From: Leisingera aquaemixtae
Lineage (GTDB): Bacteria > Pseudomonadota > Alphaproteobacteria > Rhodobacterales > Rhodobacteraceae
Assembly: GCF_001458395.1 (NCBI RefSeq)
Contig: NZ_CYSR01000011.1
Span: 62,001 to 126,000 of the forward strand
DNA: 64,000 bases
Reading direction: 5' to 3'
Below are positions 37,984-45,990 of the stretch, in pieces. The stretch's first letter is position 1; each line of letters begins with the position of its first letter. The position numbers were made by a program, and so were the translations under genes. The notes beneath the pieces were generated by a model that ran no database searches, had not been told where the DNA came from, and worked only from the letters and a program-made list of their open reading frames with translations.

Positions 37984-39357
37984 TAATGGGATGTACCGGC
38001 TGCTTCACCCGTCAGGTTAGGCTTTGCCTATTTCTGCAAACAGGAGAAGTAGTCATGAAATCTAAGACCCTAGGAGACACTGACGAGATTACGGTCATCG
38101 GCGTCGATATCGGGAAGGAAACCTTCCATCTCGTTGGTTTTGATCATGCTGGCGAGCGTGTTTTGCGCAAGAAGATTAAACGGTTAGCGCTGAAGGCGAC
38201 CTTTGAAAAGCTTCCGCGATGCGTCGTTGGCATGGAGGCTTGTATGAGCGCTCATTTTGTCAGTCGTATGTTGCGAGAGCTTGGTTTCGAGCCTCGGATC
38301 ATCCCGGCGATTTACGTCAAGCCCTTCAACAAGGGCCAGAAGAACGACTACAACGACGCGGAAGCAATTGCAGAGGCGGCGATGAGGCCGAACTTGCGCA
38401 CAGTTGCCGAAAAGAGCCAAGATCAGTTGGACCTGCAAGCGCTGCACCGCGTGCGCTCCAGGCTTGTGGCGCGCCGCACCGCGACAATCAATCAGATCCG
38501 GGCGTTCTTGATTGAGCAAGGCATCACCGTGCGCGCTGGACGACATGCACTGCAGAGTTCGTTTGAGGCGATCCTTGAAAATCGGCGGGCAGAAATCTCA
38601 CCGCGGATGCGTACCACCCTCCTTGGGCTCTATGGCGACTGGCTCTGGGTCGACGAAAGGATCAAAGCGATCTCATCGGAAATTGAAGAGATCGGTCGGT
38701 CGGAGGAGAACAGCGCCAACATCATGACCATCCCCGGGATCGGTCCCCTGATCTCGACTGCCATAGTCGCGGCAATTGGCCAGGGCGACGTGTTTGACAG
38801 AGGCCGGGATTTTGCAGCTTGGGTCGGTCTGGTCCCGCGCCAATTCAGTACTGGTGGGAGAACAATCCTTGGTCGGATCAGCAAGCGCGGCAATGGCTAT
38901 TTGCGAATGCTGCTCGTTCAGGCCGCCAATGTCATCCTGATGCGCCCTCATCGCTGGGATGCTTTGGGCTTTGAACCTTGGTTAAGAGGCGCTGTCGACC
39001 GCATGCCGCATAACAAGGCCGCTGTTGCCTTGGCTAACAAACTGGCCCGCACCGCATGGAGTGTTTTGCACTATGGCTCAACCTATGAGCCAAACAGGAA
39101 TAAGCCTCTGGGCGCAATTTGAAGCGCCTAAAGGCCCACCGAAGTTCGCGAAGGAGAATAGCTTGGAACGGAGAAACTACGCCCCCAGAGTCTGAGAGCC
39201 CATTGGGTCGTCATAGATCTGGACAGTAATGAGACCAAGGCGCGTGCGTAACCCACAATGGCCACGGCCCGCGAGCCGACAAAAAGGCCGGATACATATG
39301 AGCGACTTCCGCAAGCCACGCCAAAATCTCAGTTGCGAACAGCAGCCGGTACATACA
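37984..39357 (+). mobile_element. IS110-family (IS1111-like) insertion sequence
   Basis: Carries one transposase and 14-bp perfect subterminal inverted repeats ATGTACCGGCTGCT (37991-38004) / AGCAGCCGGTACAT (39341-39354). AATGGG occurs at both junctions (37985-37990 and 39358-39363). The ends at 37984 and 39357 are chosen because their removal rebuilds the host reading frame exactly. Subterminal repeats and a 218-bp non-coding stretch 3' of the transposase match the IS1111 subgroup; in that subgroup the guide (bridge) RNA is encoded at the 3' end, so 39123-39340 is where it would be expected. Confidence 0.85.
38055..39122 (+). CDS. IS110-family transposase (DEDD recombinase)
   Basis: 355 residues. 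N-terminal RuvC-like domain: GVDIGKETFHLVGFD (first Asp), VVGMEACMSAH (Glu), and KNDYNDAEAIAEAA (Asp pair). C-terminal Tnp_20 domain: IMTIPGIGPLISTAIVAAIG and RTILGRISKRGNGYLRMLL with the serine nucleophile in G-R-I-S-K-R-G. The start at 38055 follows CAGGAGAAG. Appears intact. Confidence 0.93.
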   Translation: MKSKTLGDTDEITVIGVDIGKETFHLVGFDHAGERVLRKKIKRLALKATFEKLPRCVVGMEACMSAHFVSRMLRELGFEPRIIPAIYVKPFNKGQKNDYNDAEAIAEAAMRPNLRTVAEKSQDQLDLQALHRVRSRLVARRTATINQIRAFLIEQGITVRAGRHALQSSFEAILENRRAEISPRMRTTLLGLYGDWLWVDERIKAISSEIEEIGRSEENSANIMTIPGIGPLISTAIVAAIGQGDVFDRGRDFAAWVGLVPRQFSTGGRTILGRISKRGNGYLRMLLVQAANVILMRPHRWDALGFEPWLRGAVDRMPHNKAAVALANKLARTAWSVLHYGSTYEPNRNKPLGAI

Positions 39358-40005
39358 AATGGGCTCAAAGCCCGCACCGCCATTGGTGGAACGTGTGATG
39401 ACACCACCCGCTCCGAAGAGCAGGATGTTCTTTCCATCCACGACGGCATCCCAGAGGTTATCATTCACACCGGACGGAACGGGCACAAAGTTCGCACCGC
39501 TATCGGTGGAACGCGTGATGACTCCACCCGCTCCGAAAAGCAGGATGTTCTGCCCATCCACAACGACACCCCGAAGGTCTTCATTCACGCCGGATTGAAG
39601 GGGCGTCCCTGCCAATTCCAACAGTTTCAACAGGCCCGGTCTCTCCTCGGTTCCTTCAATCAATGCGAAACGTTGCTGGTCCAATATTGCATGTTCTGAC
39701 AGATGAGCCGCTTGCTGGCTCTCCAGTGTCTCGCGTGTACCGTCAACGTAGCGTTCCCAGTAGGGCAAACCGAGGTAAAACGCGAGGCCAAGTAGGATAA
39801 CGAATAGCAGACCGCGATAGATCCATTTTGCCCGGATCGTCGCCGCGGTCCCACGGTGCCGGAGCTGGCGGATGACACCAGCATAGTCTCCAACCGCGCC
39901 GTCCCATTCTGCATTCAGCGCCGCCCGTTCGAGGTCCGATCGACGATCTATTCCCGCTTGAAGCCCATGTTCATACGAGTCGCTCAAAAGAACCAGCCCA
40001 CCCAT

Positions 40006-40462
40006 GCTCTTGGCTCCACTATGGGGTGGCTTGGCTGCTCAATCAACTGGGAATTGTAGCTAACATAACTGTCAATTTCAGGTGGCCTTCTAAGAAGATG
40101 TTCGGAGGCAACAAGGCGATGGAAACGTTTATCCCGTTTGGCTCTGGCCGGTTGGTGGCGGAAGAAGGGGAAAAAGCCTTATTGTTTGCTTTATTGCGTC
40201 ATCATAAGGAAGCTGACCTTCGAGCAGTGCGCAGCATCCGGAAAATTGGCTCGATCCCGCCATCCGCTACAGTGAGCACAGACGGGTGCTACGAGCCCAC
40301 TTCGACCAATGCTGCACACAGCACGAGCGTTCGCTTTGCCAAAAATGTACCGGTAAGCTATTCTGAAAAATATTCGCCCGAACGGTTTTCGCTCGGCAAA
40401 CAGATGAGTATTTCAAAGTTTGTCCTGCAATGAACGATGCACGTCTGACGGAACTGACACCG
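40006..40462. other. Intergenic region between propeller pseudogene and lipoprotein cluster
   Basis: Divergent promoter space, AT-rich toward the right. Contains the second GCACGAGCGTTCG (40321-40333) and a run with possible -10 hexamers. Open frames on both strands overlap here but show no recognisable domain, signal or ribosome-binding site, so I call no gene. Confidence 0.45.
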
Positions 40463-40915
40463 ATGCTCAAGAATATGTCGCTAGTTTTTTTAACGCTTAC
40501 TTTGTGTTTCGCAGCTGTCGGCTGCTCATACAACGAGATCGGATTTGTTAAAAACGAAGTGTTTCAAGCAAACGGCGCGACTGTCACAAATTTGGCAGCT
40601 CCCGGTTTGCACATATCTAAGAAACCCGAGGGAATGGGCATATCTATCGGGTACACACGAATCATAAACGTCCACTCTACGATATGCCAAACCAAGCAAG
40701 AGGTGCCCGAACTTACTTTTCGAAGATTTTTGGGCTTCAGCATTATATCCCTAGGCAACGAAATTTCTGGAACCATTGGAATTCGTGAGAGTCTTAGGCC
40801 GAGAAGAGTTGCAGCTGGCGAGGATATTTTGAGAAGAATTCACTTTGAACCGCAAAATTTGCATGCTACGGTTGTCGAGTTAGAAAGGTCAGATTGCTTT
40901 GGGGGGCAGACTTGA
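40463..40915 (+). CDS. Small lipoprotein 1, unknown function
   Basis: 150 residues with a lipoprotein signal MLKNMSLVFLTLTLCFAAVG and lipobox Cys at about 21 (A-V-G-C). The mature part has no domain I recognise; the mid segment MGISIGYTRIINV resembles LVVGYDRDFVTIV and VNAGIQRRVVSFV in the next two proteins, suggesting one fold. First gene of a four-gene run (stop/start overlaps or 3-bp gaps) ending in a peptidoglycan amidase. Low GC relative to the core genes. Confidence 0.7.
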   Translation: MLKNMSLVFLTLTLCFAAVGCSYNEIGFVKNEVFQANGATVTNLAAPGLHISKKPEGMGISIGYTRIINVHSTICQTKQEVPELTFRRFLGFSIISLGNEISGTIGIRESLRPRRVAAGEDILRRIHFEPQNLHATVVELERSDCFGGQT

Positions 40916-41277
40916 CAATTAGATGCATTGGCGTGCTTTGCGCCGCTATCGGCTTGACGGGTTGTTCTCCCGATAATTTGTTCGTCGCGCACGAAACTGT
41001 AGTGGGGGTGAACGCCAAAGTCAGCGCGGATCGACAACAAGGACAGCTTGTCGTTGGCTATGACCGCGATTTCGTTACCATTGTGCCGACAACGGTTGAA
41101 GGAGACAACGGAGGTCGGGAAGCCATGGCTCTTCTAAGCTGTACTGAGCTTGCAGTCCAGGGCATCTATCTGGCCCAGTACACAGATATTACAGCAACTG
41201 GGGCGGCAGCAGCGCGACTGGGCAAGGCTATCGACGAGAAAGGATCAGCTGCTTTCGATTGTGACGGGGATAGCTGA
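40912..41277 (+). CDS. Small lipoprotein 2, unknown function
   Basis: 121 residues from a TTG start that overlaps the previous stop (TTGA) with GGGGGGCAG upstream; an in-frame TTG at 40894 is the alternative. Signal ending L-T-G-C. The mature start NLFVAHETVVGVNAKVSAD followed by QLVVGYDRDFVTIVP is homologous in pattern to lipoprotein 3. Ends overlapping the next ATG. Probably outer-membrane attached through Lol. Confidence 0.7.
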   Translation: MTIRCIGVLCAAIGLTGCSPDNLFVAHETVVGVNAKVSADRQQGQLVVGYDRDFVTIVPTTVEGDNGGREAMALLSCTELAVQGIYLAQYTDITATGAAAARLGKAIDEKGSAAFDCDGDS

Positions 41278-41897
41278 TGACAGTAAATTCAAAGTTTTGC
41301 GTTTTCTTTGTGGGCCTTTGTTTGATGGCGTGTTCCAACGACGCCTTGGTCTATGGAGAGCGCACTGGGTTTAACTTAGCCATTCGTTCAGACACCGCTG
41401 AATCAGCCCCGGTTGAGGTCAATGCGGGTATCCAACGCCGTGTTGTGAGTTTTGTTCCACCAACCAAAAGGGATAGCGAAGGCAACGCTAAAGGCGAAGG
41501 TGTGACAATGATTTCGCGCTTCGATCTGCGTCGCAGTCCAGGCCAATCCGGACCGTTTAGCGATACAGTTCGCATTCGAACATCGTTCCTATCAGGCCGA
41601 GCTGCAACGCGTGAAGATGTTGCTACTCCTGATGTCGTGGCTGAGGTTGTGAAACCACCCAGTTTTGCGCTGTCATCTGACGCCGCTACCAGTTCGGCAC
41701 AACAGCTTCTTATACAGTATGTTGGGTCCAGCCCGAGCTCACCGAGTATACAAACCTATTTGAATTTGGCCGAACAACGTGGATTGGCAGTTCCCGCACT
41801 CCCGTCTCCCAGCATGCGTGCATTAGGGGCAATTACAGAACCTGCGAATGCGGCCGCCAATCGACAGATAGCAGTAGATTTGGGATTAGGAGGTTGA
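41277..41897 (+). CDS. Small lipoprotein 3, unknown function
   Basis: 206 residues, signal MTVNSKFCVFFVGLCLMAC with lipobox L-M-A-C. Mature N-terminal block ALVYGERTGFNLAIRSD followed by PVEVNAGIQRRVVSFVPP aligns with lipoprotein 2. The C-terminal half is Ser/Ala-rich with no recognised domain. ATG overlaps the preceding stop (TGATG). Three bases separate its stop from the amidase start. Confidence 0.72.
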   Translation: MTVNSKFCVFFVGLCLMACSNDALVYGERTGFNLAIRSDTAESAPVEVNAGIQRRVVSFVPPTKRDSEGNAKGEGVTMISRFDLRRSPGQSGPFSDTVRIRTSFLSGRAATREDVATPDVVAEVVKPPSFALSSDAATSSAQQLLIQYVGSSPSSPSIQTYLNLAEQRGLAVPALPSPSMRALGAITEPANAAANRQIAVDLGLGG

Positions 41898-41900
41898 ATT

Positions 41901-43025
41901 ATGCCAGACGAAGTGAAGTGGACATTTCCAGGTGCGACCGCTGCAATTCTGCCTTCCCTAAGGACTCTTTGCGGCAACGACGAAGGAAAGCTCAAAACCA
42001 CTGACAACGGGAATGGGTCATTTGACTGCGTTTGCCTAGTACCGGCGACAAACGCTCCGGCAGGAAGTTCATCCACGACAGCCGCTTCAGGAGCGGATTC
42101 TGCTCCAACATCTAGCAGCGCAATTGTTTCCTCCATGATTGCCGCAACAGCCACACCAACAAATTTTGACTACAATGAGCATCTAATCCCTCTGAAATCA
42201 GGGCACTCTATTTCAAAAGGTTGGACCAGTTGGACGGGCCATGAGCCCAAAGGGGTTACATGGCACTGGACAGCTGGAAAAACCATCGAGAGTTGTCGAG
42301 AACTTCTTGGTGGGCCGGACGCCAAGCGGAAAGGCGAAGCCTCTGCGCACTATTGCGTCGGTAGGTCGTATGACGAAGGCGTTGATATCTACGTCGGGTT
42401 AGAGAACCGGTCCTGGCATGCAGGTGTTGAGCAAAAGCTTCGGTGGGATGGCAAAGGTTCGAATAGCCATACTAAAGGATCACGCAGTACAATTGGGGTG
42501 GAAACGGTCAATGTTGGCTATGCGCGCAGCGGTTTCCCCGCAAAGTCGGACTGGATCGAAGTGGCCGATACTAATTGCAAATGGGTCATGAAAGTCCAAC
42601 CTTGGACCGATGAGCAGATGAACATGATGATCGACGTAGGAAAGAGAATTATCGCGCGATGGCCACAAATAAGAGTCCGAGACCATCACGGACATCATGA
42701 CATCTGCCCTGGATATAAATCCGATGTTGGCGGCTTCGATTTCGCGAGACTTTTGCGCGGAATTTACGATGACGACAGCATTTTCGATGTTTGGACACCT
42801 CTCCAAAGCGTAGAGAGCAGACAACGTGCGTTGATTGAACTCGGTTACGACTTAGGAAAGTGGGCCGACGATGGACATTGGGGTGACTATTCGGCAAAGG
42901 CACTCGAGGATTTTCAAAGAGATTCAAACTCCACTGTGATTGGGTATTGGACAACTTTTACAAATTGGGCTGTCTATGATGCTTTCGAAGTGAAAGGCCT
43001 GAGCCTTAGCAATCTCTCAAATTGA
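41901..43025 (+). CDS. N-acetylmuramoyl-L-alanine amidase (Amidase_2) with PG-binding domain
   Basis: 374 residues, zinc amidase that cuts the lactyl-peptide bond of peptidoglycan. Amidase_2/PGRP fold about 80-290: zinc His in GVTWHWTAG, VGLENRSWHAGVEQ, STIGVETVNVGY, and zinc His/Cys region GHHDICPGYKSDVGG. A PG_binding_1 domain follows (about 300-360, SRQRALIELGYDLGKWADDG). The N-terminal about 80 residues are low-complexity (Ser/Ala/Thr) with no Sec signal, so export is by an unseen route, as in phage- or effector-type amidases. TTAGGAGG precedes the ATG. Confidence 0.88.
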   Translation: MPDEVKWTFPGATAAILPSLRTLCGNDEGKLKTTDNGNGSFDCVCLVPATNAPAGSSSTTAASGADSAPTSSSAIVSSMIAATATPTNFDYNEHLIPLKSGHSISKGWTSWTGHEPKGVTWHWTAGKTIESCRELLGGPDAKRKGEASAHYCVGRSYDEGVDIYVGLENRSWHAGVEQKLRWDGKGSNSHTKGSRSTIGVETVNVGYARSGFPAKSDWIEVADTNCKWVMKVQPWTDEQMNMMIDVGKRIIARWPQIRVRDHHGHHDICPGYKSDVGGFDFARLLRGIYDDDSIFDVWTPLQSVESRQRALIELGYDLGKWADDGHWGDYSAKALEDFQRDSNSTVIGYWTTFTNWAVYDAFEVKGLSLSNLSN

Positions 43026-43439
43026 GTAATGGTTGGGTTTCACTTTCAGTCATCATCGCGGCATTTTTTTAATTCGTGCATCGTGCTACGGCGGAATTCT
43101 GACTGGCGGACTAGTGTGCAGGACGGTCCGTTCAAAAGCGGACCTCGGTGCTCAAATCTCATGCGGCAGGTTTGTCTAAGGTTTGTGGCTGCTCAGCGCC
43201 GGTTCGCTACATGCTGCGAGGGCGAAGGCATAGCAGGCGATCAGGGTCCGTCTAGGATTCAGTGAACTATTGAAATCCATTGCGATTTTCACCCAGCAAC
43301 TTGATGCAGCTGCAATATGTGGTAGTTTATCTCCATAACCGAATTGCGCGTGTATCGCATGGCTCCGGGCCGGCCACGTGGCGCATCTTATGAGAGGTTC
43401 ATAAGCAGGCAAACCAAAAGTCGAGTAGATTGAAACGCT
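43026..43439. other. Intergenic region with a duplicated promoter-leader segment
   Basis: 43301-43382 repeats at 45345-45426 (44 of the last 45 bases identical, 43338-43382 against 45382-45426). It begins TTGATG (43301) and ends in palindrome GCCACGTGGC. A 24-codon frame (43359-43433, starting M-A-P-G-R-P-R-G) follows, and a hairpin CTTATGA/TCATAAG (43387-43405) lies within it. The rest of the region shows no gene. Confidence 0.6.
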
Positions 43440-44492
43440 TTATTGTGTATCGACTTCAAGTTCTATTGGCAGGGAATTAGCCTGCTCTTCTTCGTCGCGG
43501 TAAAAAATAGACATTTCAAGGTCGGTAAGCCTTGCGGCTTCAATGCCTGAGACACGCAGTTCCAATCGGTTGGCGACGCGAGTAACCTCGACACTTGCTG
43601 CGTCGACGTCTGGGTCGTGGTCTTTGGTTGGAACCAGCTGAGCACCAAACTCACGGTCACCTTCTGGGTCGGAAGGGTTGATCATGACCACTCCTGCTAG
43701 GGTGCCGTCCTGAGCAGGCTTCAGGGTCAGCATTTGAGAAGTAATGGACCAGTCCAGGCTGTCGGCTTCATCGGCTGTTTCGGGTTCTTCAGCCGAGGTT
43801 TCAGTTGTGGTCGCATCCTTATCATTTTGATCTCTTTCTTCAGATCCAAGCGGACCTTCGTTCGACCGGGATCCAAAGTAGAAACCGATGATCGTGCTGG
43901 AGATCCCGAGCAGTGCTACGAGAATGCGATCAAAATACTCCATCGCAGCGCTCTCTTCCTGAACAAGGAAGGTAACTTTCGCATGCCTGGTTCCATCCTC
44001 TTTAACTTCGATTTCGTAACCAGTGACGGCACCAGACAGTTCTAGAAGCGCGATTGTCTCTTTAAGTTCCTCGATTGGAACTGTCGCATTGCCGGTTGAG
44101 CTTTGTGTTGATGCTACCTGCGTCGAATAGAAGATGAAGGCCATGAGGATTAGGAAAACTAGGAAGGTCAAAAGGCTGCGGATTGAATTGCGCGGCAAGC
44201 CGAGAGAATGTGCCTTGTCATGCATGTTGAAGACTCGAAACAGAACTGCGGCGGAGAACAGCGAGACCACGAGAAAGGCGAAACCGCCGAAGACTACCAA
44301 CACCCAGCTCAAATTGATCAATGCTGTTAGTACGCTAGGGTCCTTGTTCAAAAGTGTTGCGATACCTGGCATCAGAATCGCGACAAATGGTACCGCTAGA
44401 GCGATCAAGCTGAGCCATGAAAGATTACGGAGTACTACCAGCTTATTCGGAGGGAGTAGTTCGGCGCCAGCACTGTTTTCCTGTTCTGCCAT
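43440..44492 (-). CDS. Four-TM membrane protein, unknown function
   Basis: 350 residues. TM segments about 22-45 (LSWLSLIALAVPFVAILMPG), 58-85, 105-128 (SLLTFLVFLILMAFIFYS) and 185-207 (LVALLGISSTIIGFYFG). An extracytoplasmic loop (about 129-180) with a Thr/Ser-rich start, then an acidic linker (T-E-T-S-A-E-E-P-E-T-A-D-E) and a beta-rich C-terminal domain (about 250-350). I recognise no family. One base after the Amidase_3 stop on the same strand, so a two-gene operon; the pair may form an envelope complex. Confidence 0.75.
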   Translation of the reverse strand: MAEQENSAGAELLPPNKLVVLRNLSWLSLIALAVPFVAILMPGIATLLNKDPSVLTALINLSWVLVVFGGFAFLVVSLFSAAVLFRVFNMHDKAHSLGLPRNSIRSLLTFLVFLILMAFIFYSTQVASTQSSTGNATVPIEELKETIALLELSGAVTGYEIEVKEDGTRHAKVTFLVQEESAAMEYFDRILVALLGISSTIIGFYFGSRSNEGPLGSEERDQNDKDATTTETSAEEPETADEADSLDWSITSQMLTLKPAQDGTLAGVVMINPSDPEGDREFGAQLVPTKDHDPDVDAASVEVTRVANRLELRVSGIEAARLTDLEMSIFYRDEEEQANSLPIELEVDTQ

Positions 44493-44493
44493 G

Positions 44494-45090
44494 CTATCCC
44501 CCTACAATTTCGTCAAAATACAATTTTGAGCGGCGAATGATCTCACGACCGATCAGGAATTTCTTTTCCTTGAGAAGTGCGGCGTCGCTTGGGTTGCTTC
44601 CGAACGCTGGTTCGGTAATTATCGCCGGCGGCCTGCCGGAAACTAGGCTTAACCAGCCTCGTTCTTTGTGCGTTCGGTTACGGACCTTTATTCCTCTCGA
44701 TTGCCCCGAACGACCGAGAAGGCTGCAAAGACCAGAGTGTACTCTCTTCGATAACTCGAGGCTGCGAGCGGAACCCGAACTGAGCGTTTCTGTACCAGAT
44801 GCTGCAGGTGTTGCTGCGTTGTAGTGCAACTCAATTGTCGCTGCACGGGAAGCATCGGTACCAACCCAGTTGTTTACCTGCTTGTAAGCGCCGGAAACAC
44901 CAATCCCGTCGCGAAAGAAAACACGAACTTCAAGCGCGATTTGTCCACCGTGGCTGAATTCAGACTGCGCGAACGCCAGCATGTCTGAAGCAACTGACTT
45001 GTGATAGTCGTATTCCCTTGGAAGATTGAGACCTACAGCGCCACCCGCAGCATCGGTGTGTCCGACGACAATTCCCAGCTTGAAAGTCAT
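44494..45090 (-). CDS. N-acetylmuramoyl-L-alanine amidase (Amidase_3 family)
   Basis: 198-residue zinc amidase domain without signal peptide. Ligands: His in IVVGHTDAAGG, Glu near VFFRDGIGVSG, His in IELHYNAATPAASGTE, and catalytic Glu in IITEPAFGSNPSD. Cleaves peptide side chains from peptidoglycan glycan strands. Signal-less short forms are typical of phage endolysins and of effector-type amidases. It precedes the four-TM protein with a 1-bp gap. Confidence 0.85.
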   Translation of the reverse strand: MTFKLGIVVGHTDAAGGAVGLNLPREYDYHKSVASDMLAFAQSEFSHGGQIALEVRVFFRDGIGVSGAYKQVNNWVGTDASRAATIELHYNAATPAASGTETLSSGSARSLELSKRVHSGLCSLLGRSGQSRGIKVRNRTHKERGWLSLVSGRPPAIITEPAFGSNPSDAALLKEKKFLIGREIIRRSKLYFDEIVGG

Positions 45091-45344
45091 GGCGAAACCC
45101 TTGGAAATTGATTTTTCTTGAGGCTTTCAATTGTAACATGAATTTCGCAACTTTCATATGAAAATGTTCTGGGTCTTCGTCCTTCGGGGGGGAGCTGCTA
45201 GTACTATGCGCCTATAACTTGTTACTAGCATCTAATTTCCAATCAGCTTCAAAGTCGCGAATTTCAAGCATTTCGATTGAGCCCCATCTCAACGGTTGGG
45301 TACCGAAATAGTAATTTCTCTTTGGAATTGTTCTCCGCAATATC
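45091..45344. other. Intergenic region upstream of amidase/small RNA
   Basis: 254 AT-rich bases between the minus-strand amidase start and the right-facing promoter at 45345. It should hold the promoter of the amidase/membrane-protein operon; no gene seen. Confidence 0.4.
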
Positions 45345-45496
45345 TTGATGTCTGCGCAACATATGGTATAGTTTACCCAGTACCGAATTGCGCGTGTATC
45401 GCATGGCTCCGGGTCGGCCACGTGGCCTGTTGGCTCGCATTCGCTGAGCCGTACCTATCGCGCAAACAGAAAGCCCCGGTGAGAGCCGGGGCTTTT
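45345..45496 (+). ncRNA. Putative small RNA with promoter and strong terminator
   Basis: TTGATG (45345-45350), 16-base spacer, TATAGT (45367-45372); a transcript from about 45379 would end at the intrinsic terminator AAAGCCCCGG/CCGGGGCTTT (45470-45479/45486-45495) plus T's, giving about 118 nt. The promoter and first 45 transcribed bases are repeated at 43301-43382. A 14-codon frame (45403-45447) could instead encode a leader peptide. No known RNA family recognised. Confidence 0.45.
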
Positions 45497-45589
45497 GTCG
45501 TTCTGGAGGCGGGTGGCAGCAAAGGCCAGAGAGCCCATAGCGGATGACGTGGATGGCTCCTGCTCCACCGGCGTCGCAATGCGCCATAC

Positions 45590-45982
45590 GGGTCCGTTGC
45601 ATTAACCATCGAGATGTCAGAGACATCGTTGCCCCAAGCTGAGGAGTGAGCGATGTCCCGGCGCAATCCGTTCAAGCGGCACCGGTTTCCGCGCGAGGTC
45701 ATCCTGCTGGCGGTGCGCTGGTACTGCCGCTACCCGCTTTCGCACCGGGACGTACGGGATATGCTTGCCGAGCGGGGTGTTGCTGTTGATGCCTCGACGG
45801 TTCACCGATGGGTGCGAAAGTTTGGTCCCGAAATCCGGAAGCGGGCCCAAGCCCGGCACCGCTCCTGGCGCGGACTGCAATGGCATGTCGATGAGACCTA
45901 CCTTCGTGTGGGCGGGGGCTGGCGTTACCTTTGGAGGGCCGTGGATCAGTTCGGCCAGCTGATCGATTTCCGCCTGACGGCG
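45590..45982 (+). mobile_element. IS6-family remnant
   Basis: GGGTCCGTTGCATT (45590-45603) resembles the IS6/IS26 terminal repeat G-G-C-A-C-T-G-T-T-G-C-A-A-A. It is followed by the N-terminal transposase fragment; the right end of the element is missing, and the fragment stops against the target duplication of the IS256-type element. Confidence 0.7.
45653..45982 (+). pseudogene. IS6-family transposase, 3'-truncated
   Basis: About 110 residues: FPREVILLAVRWYCRYPLSH, an HTH of VAVDASTVHRWVRKFGPEI, and the first catalytic Asp in WHVDETYLRVGGGWRYLWRA. Normal length is about 230, so the second D and the E of the DDE triad are lost. Similarity ends at D-F-R-L-T-A. Not able to transpose alone. Confidence 0.85.
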
Positions 45983-45990
45983 TTGACACC

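Larger units (their letters stand above)
36880..40005 (-). pseudogene. Two-TM protein with external propeller of 40-residue repeats, split by IS110-type element
   Basis: N-terminal part 40005-39358: cytosolic about 75 residues, TM at about 76-95 (GLLFVILLGLAFYLGLPYW), then repeats. C-terminal part 37983-36880: more repeats, a linker with several Glu/Arg-rich helices, a second TM (PPGVLLLFLLATLGALYRYS) and a cytosolic tail. Six repeats of the form VDGQNILLFGAGGVITRSTD recall YCF48/BNR propeller blades. Removing 37984-39357 restores an in-frame F-E-P-I-P-S-G-V-N junction, so the gene was intact before the insertion. Function unknown; the topology suits an envelope sensor. Start ATG at 40005 follows GTGGAG. 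Confidence 0.8.

Noticed and set aside
37540-39600. Regular 120-bp repeats that might suggest a CRISPR-like or satellite array
   Set aside because: The units are coding, encode a 40-residue blade in one frame, and have no spacer between repeats.
40026-40433. Right-facing 135-codon frame between the propeller gene and the lipoproteins
   Set aside because: Overlaps the likely divergent promoters, lacks a Shine-Dalgarno and any recognisable sequence.
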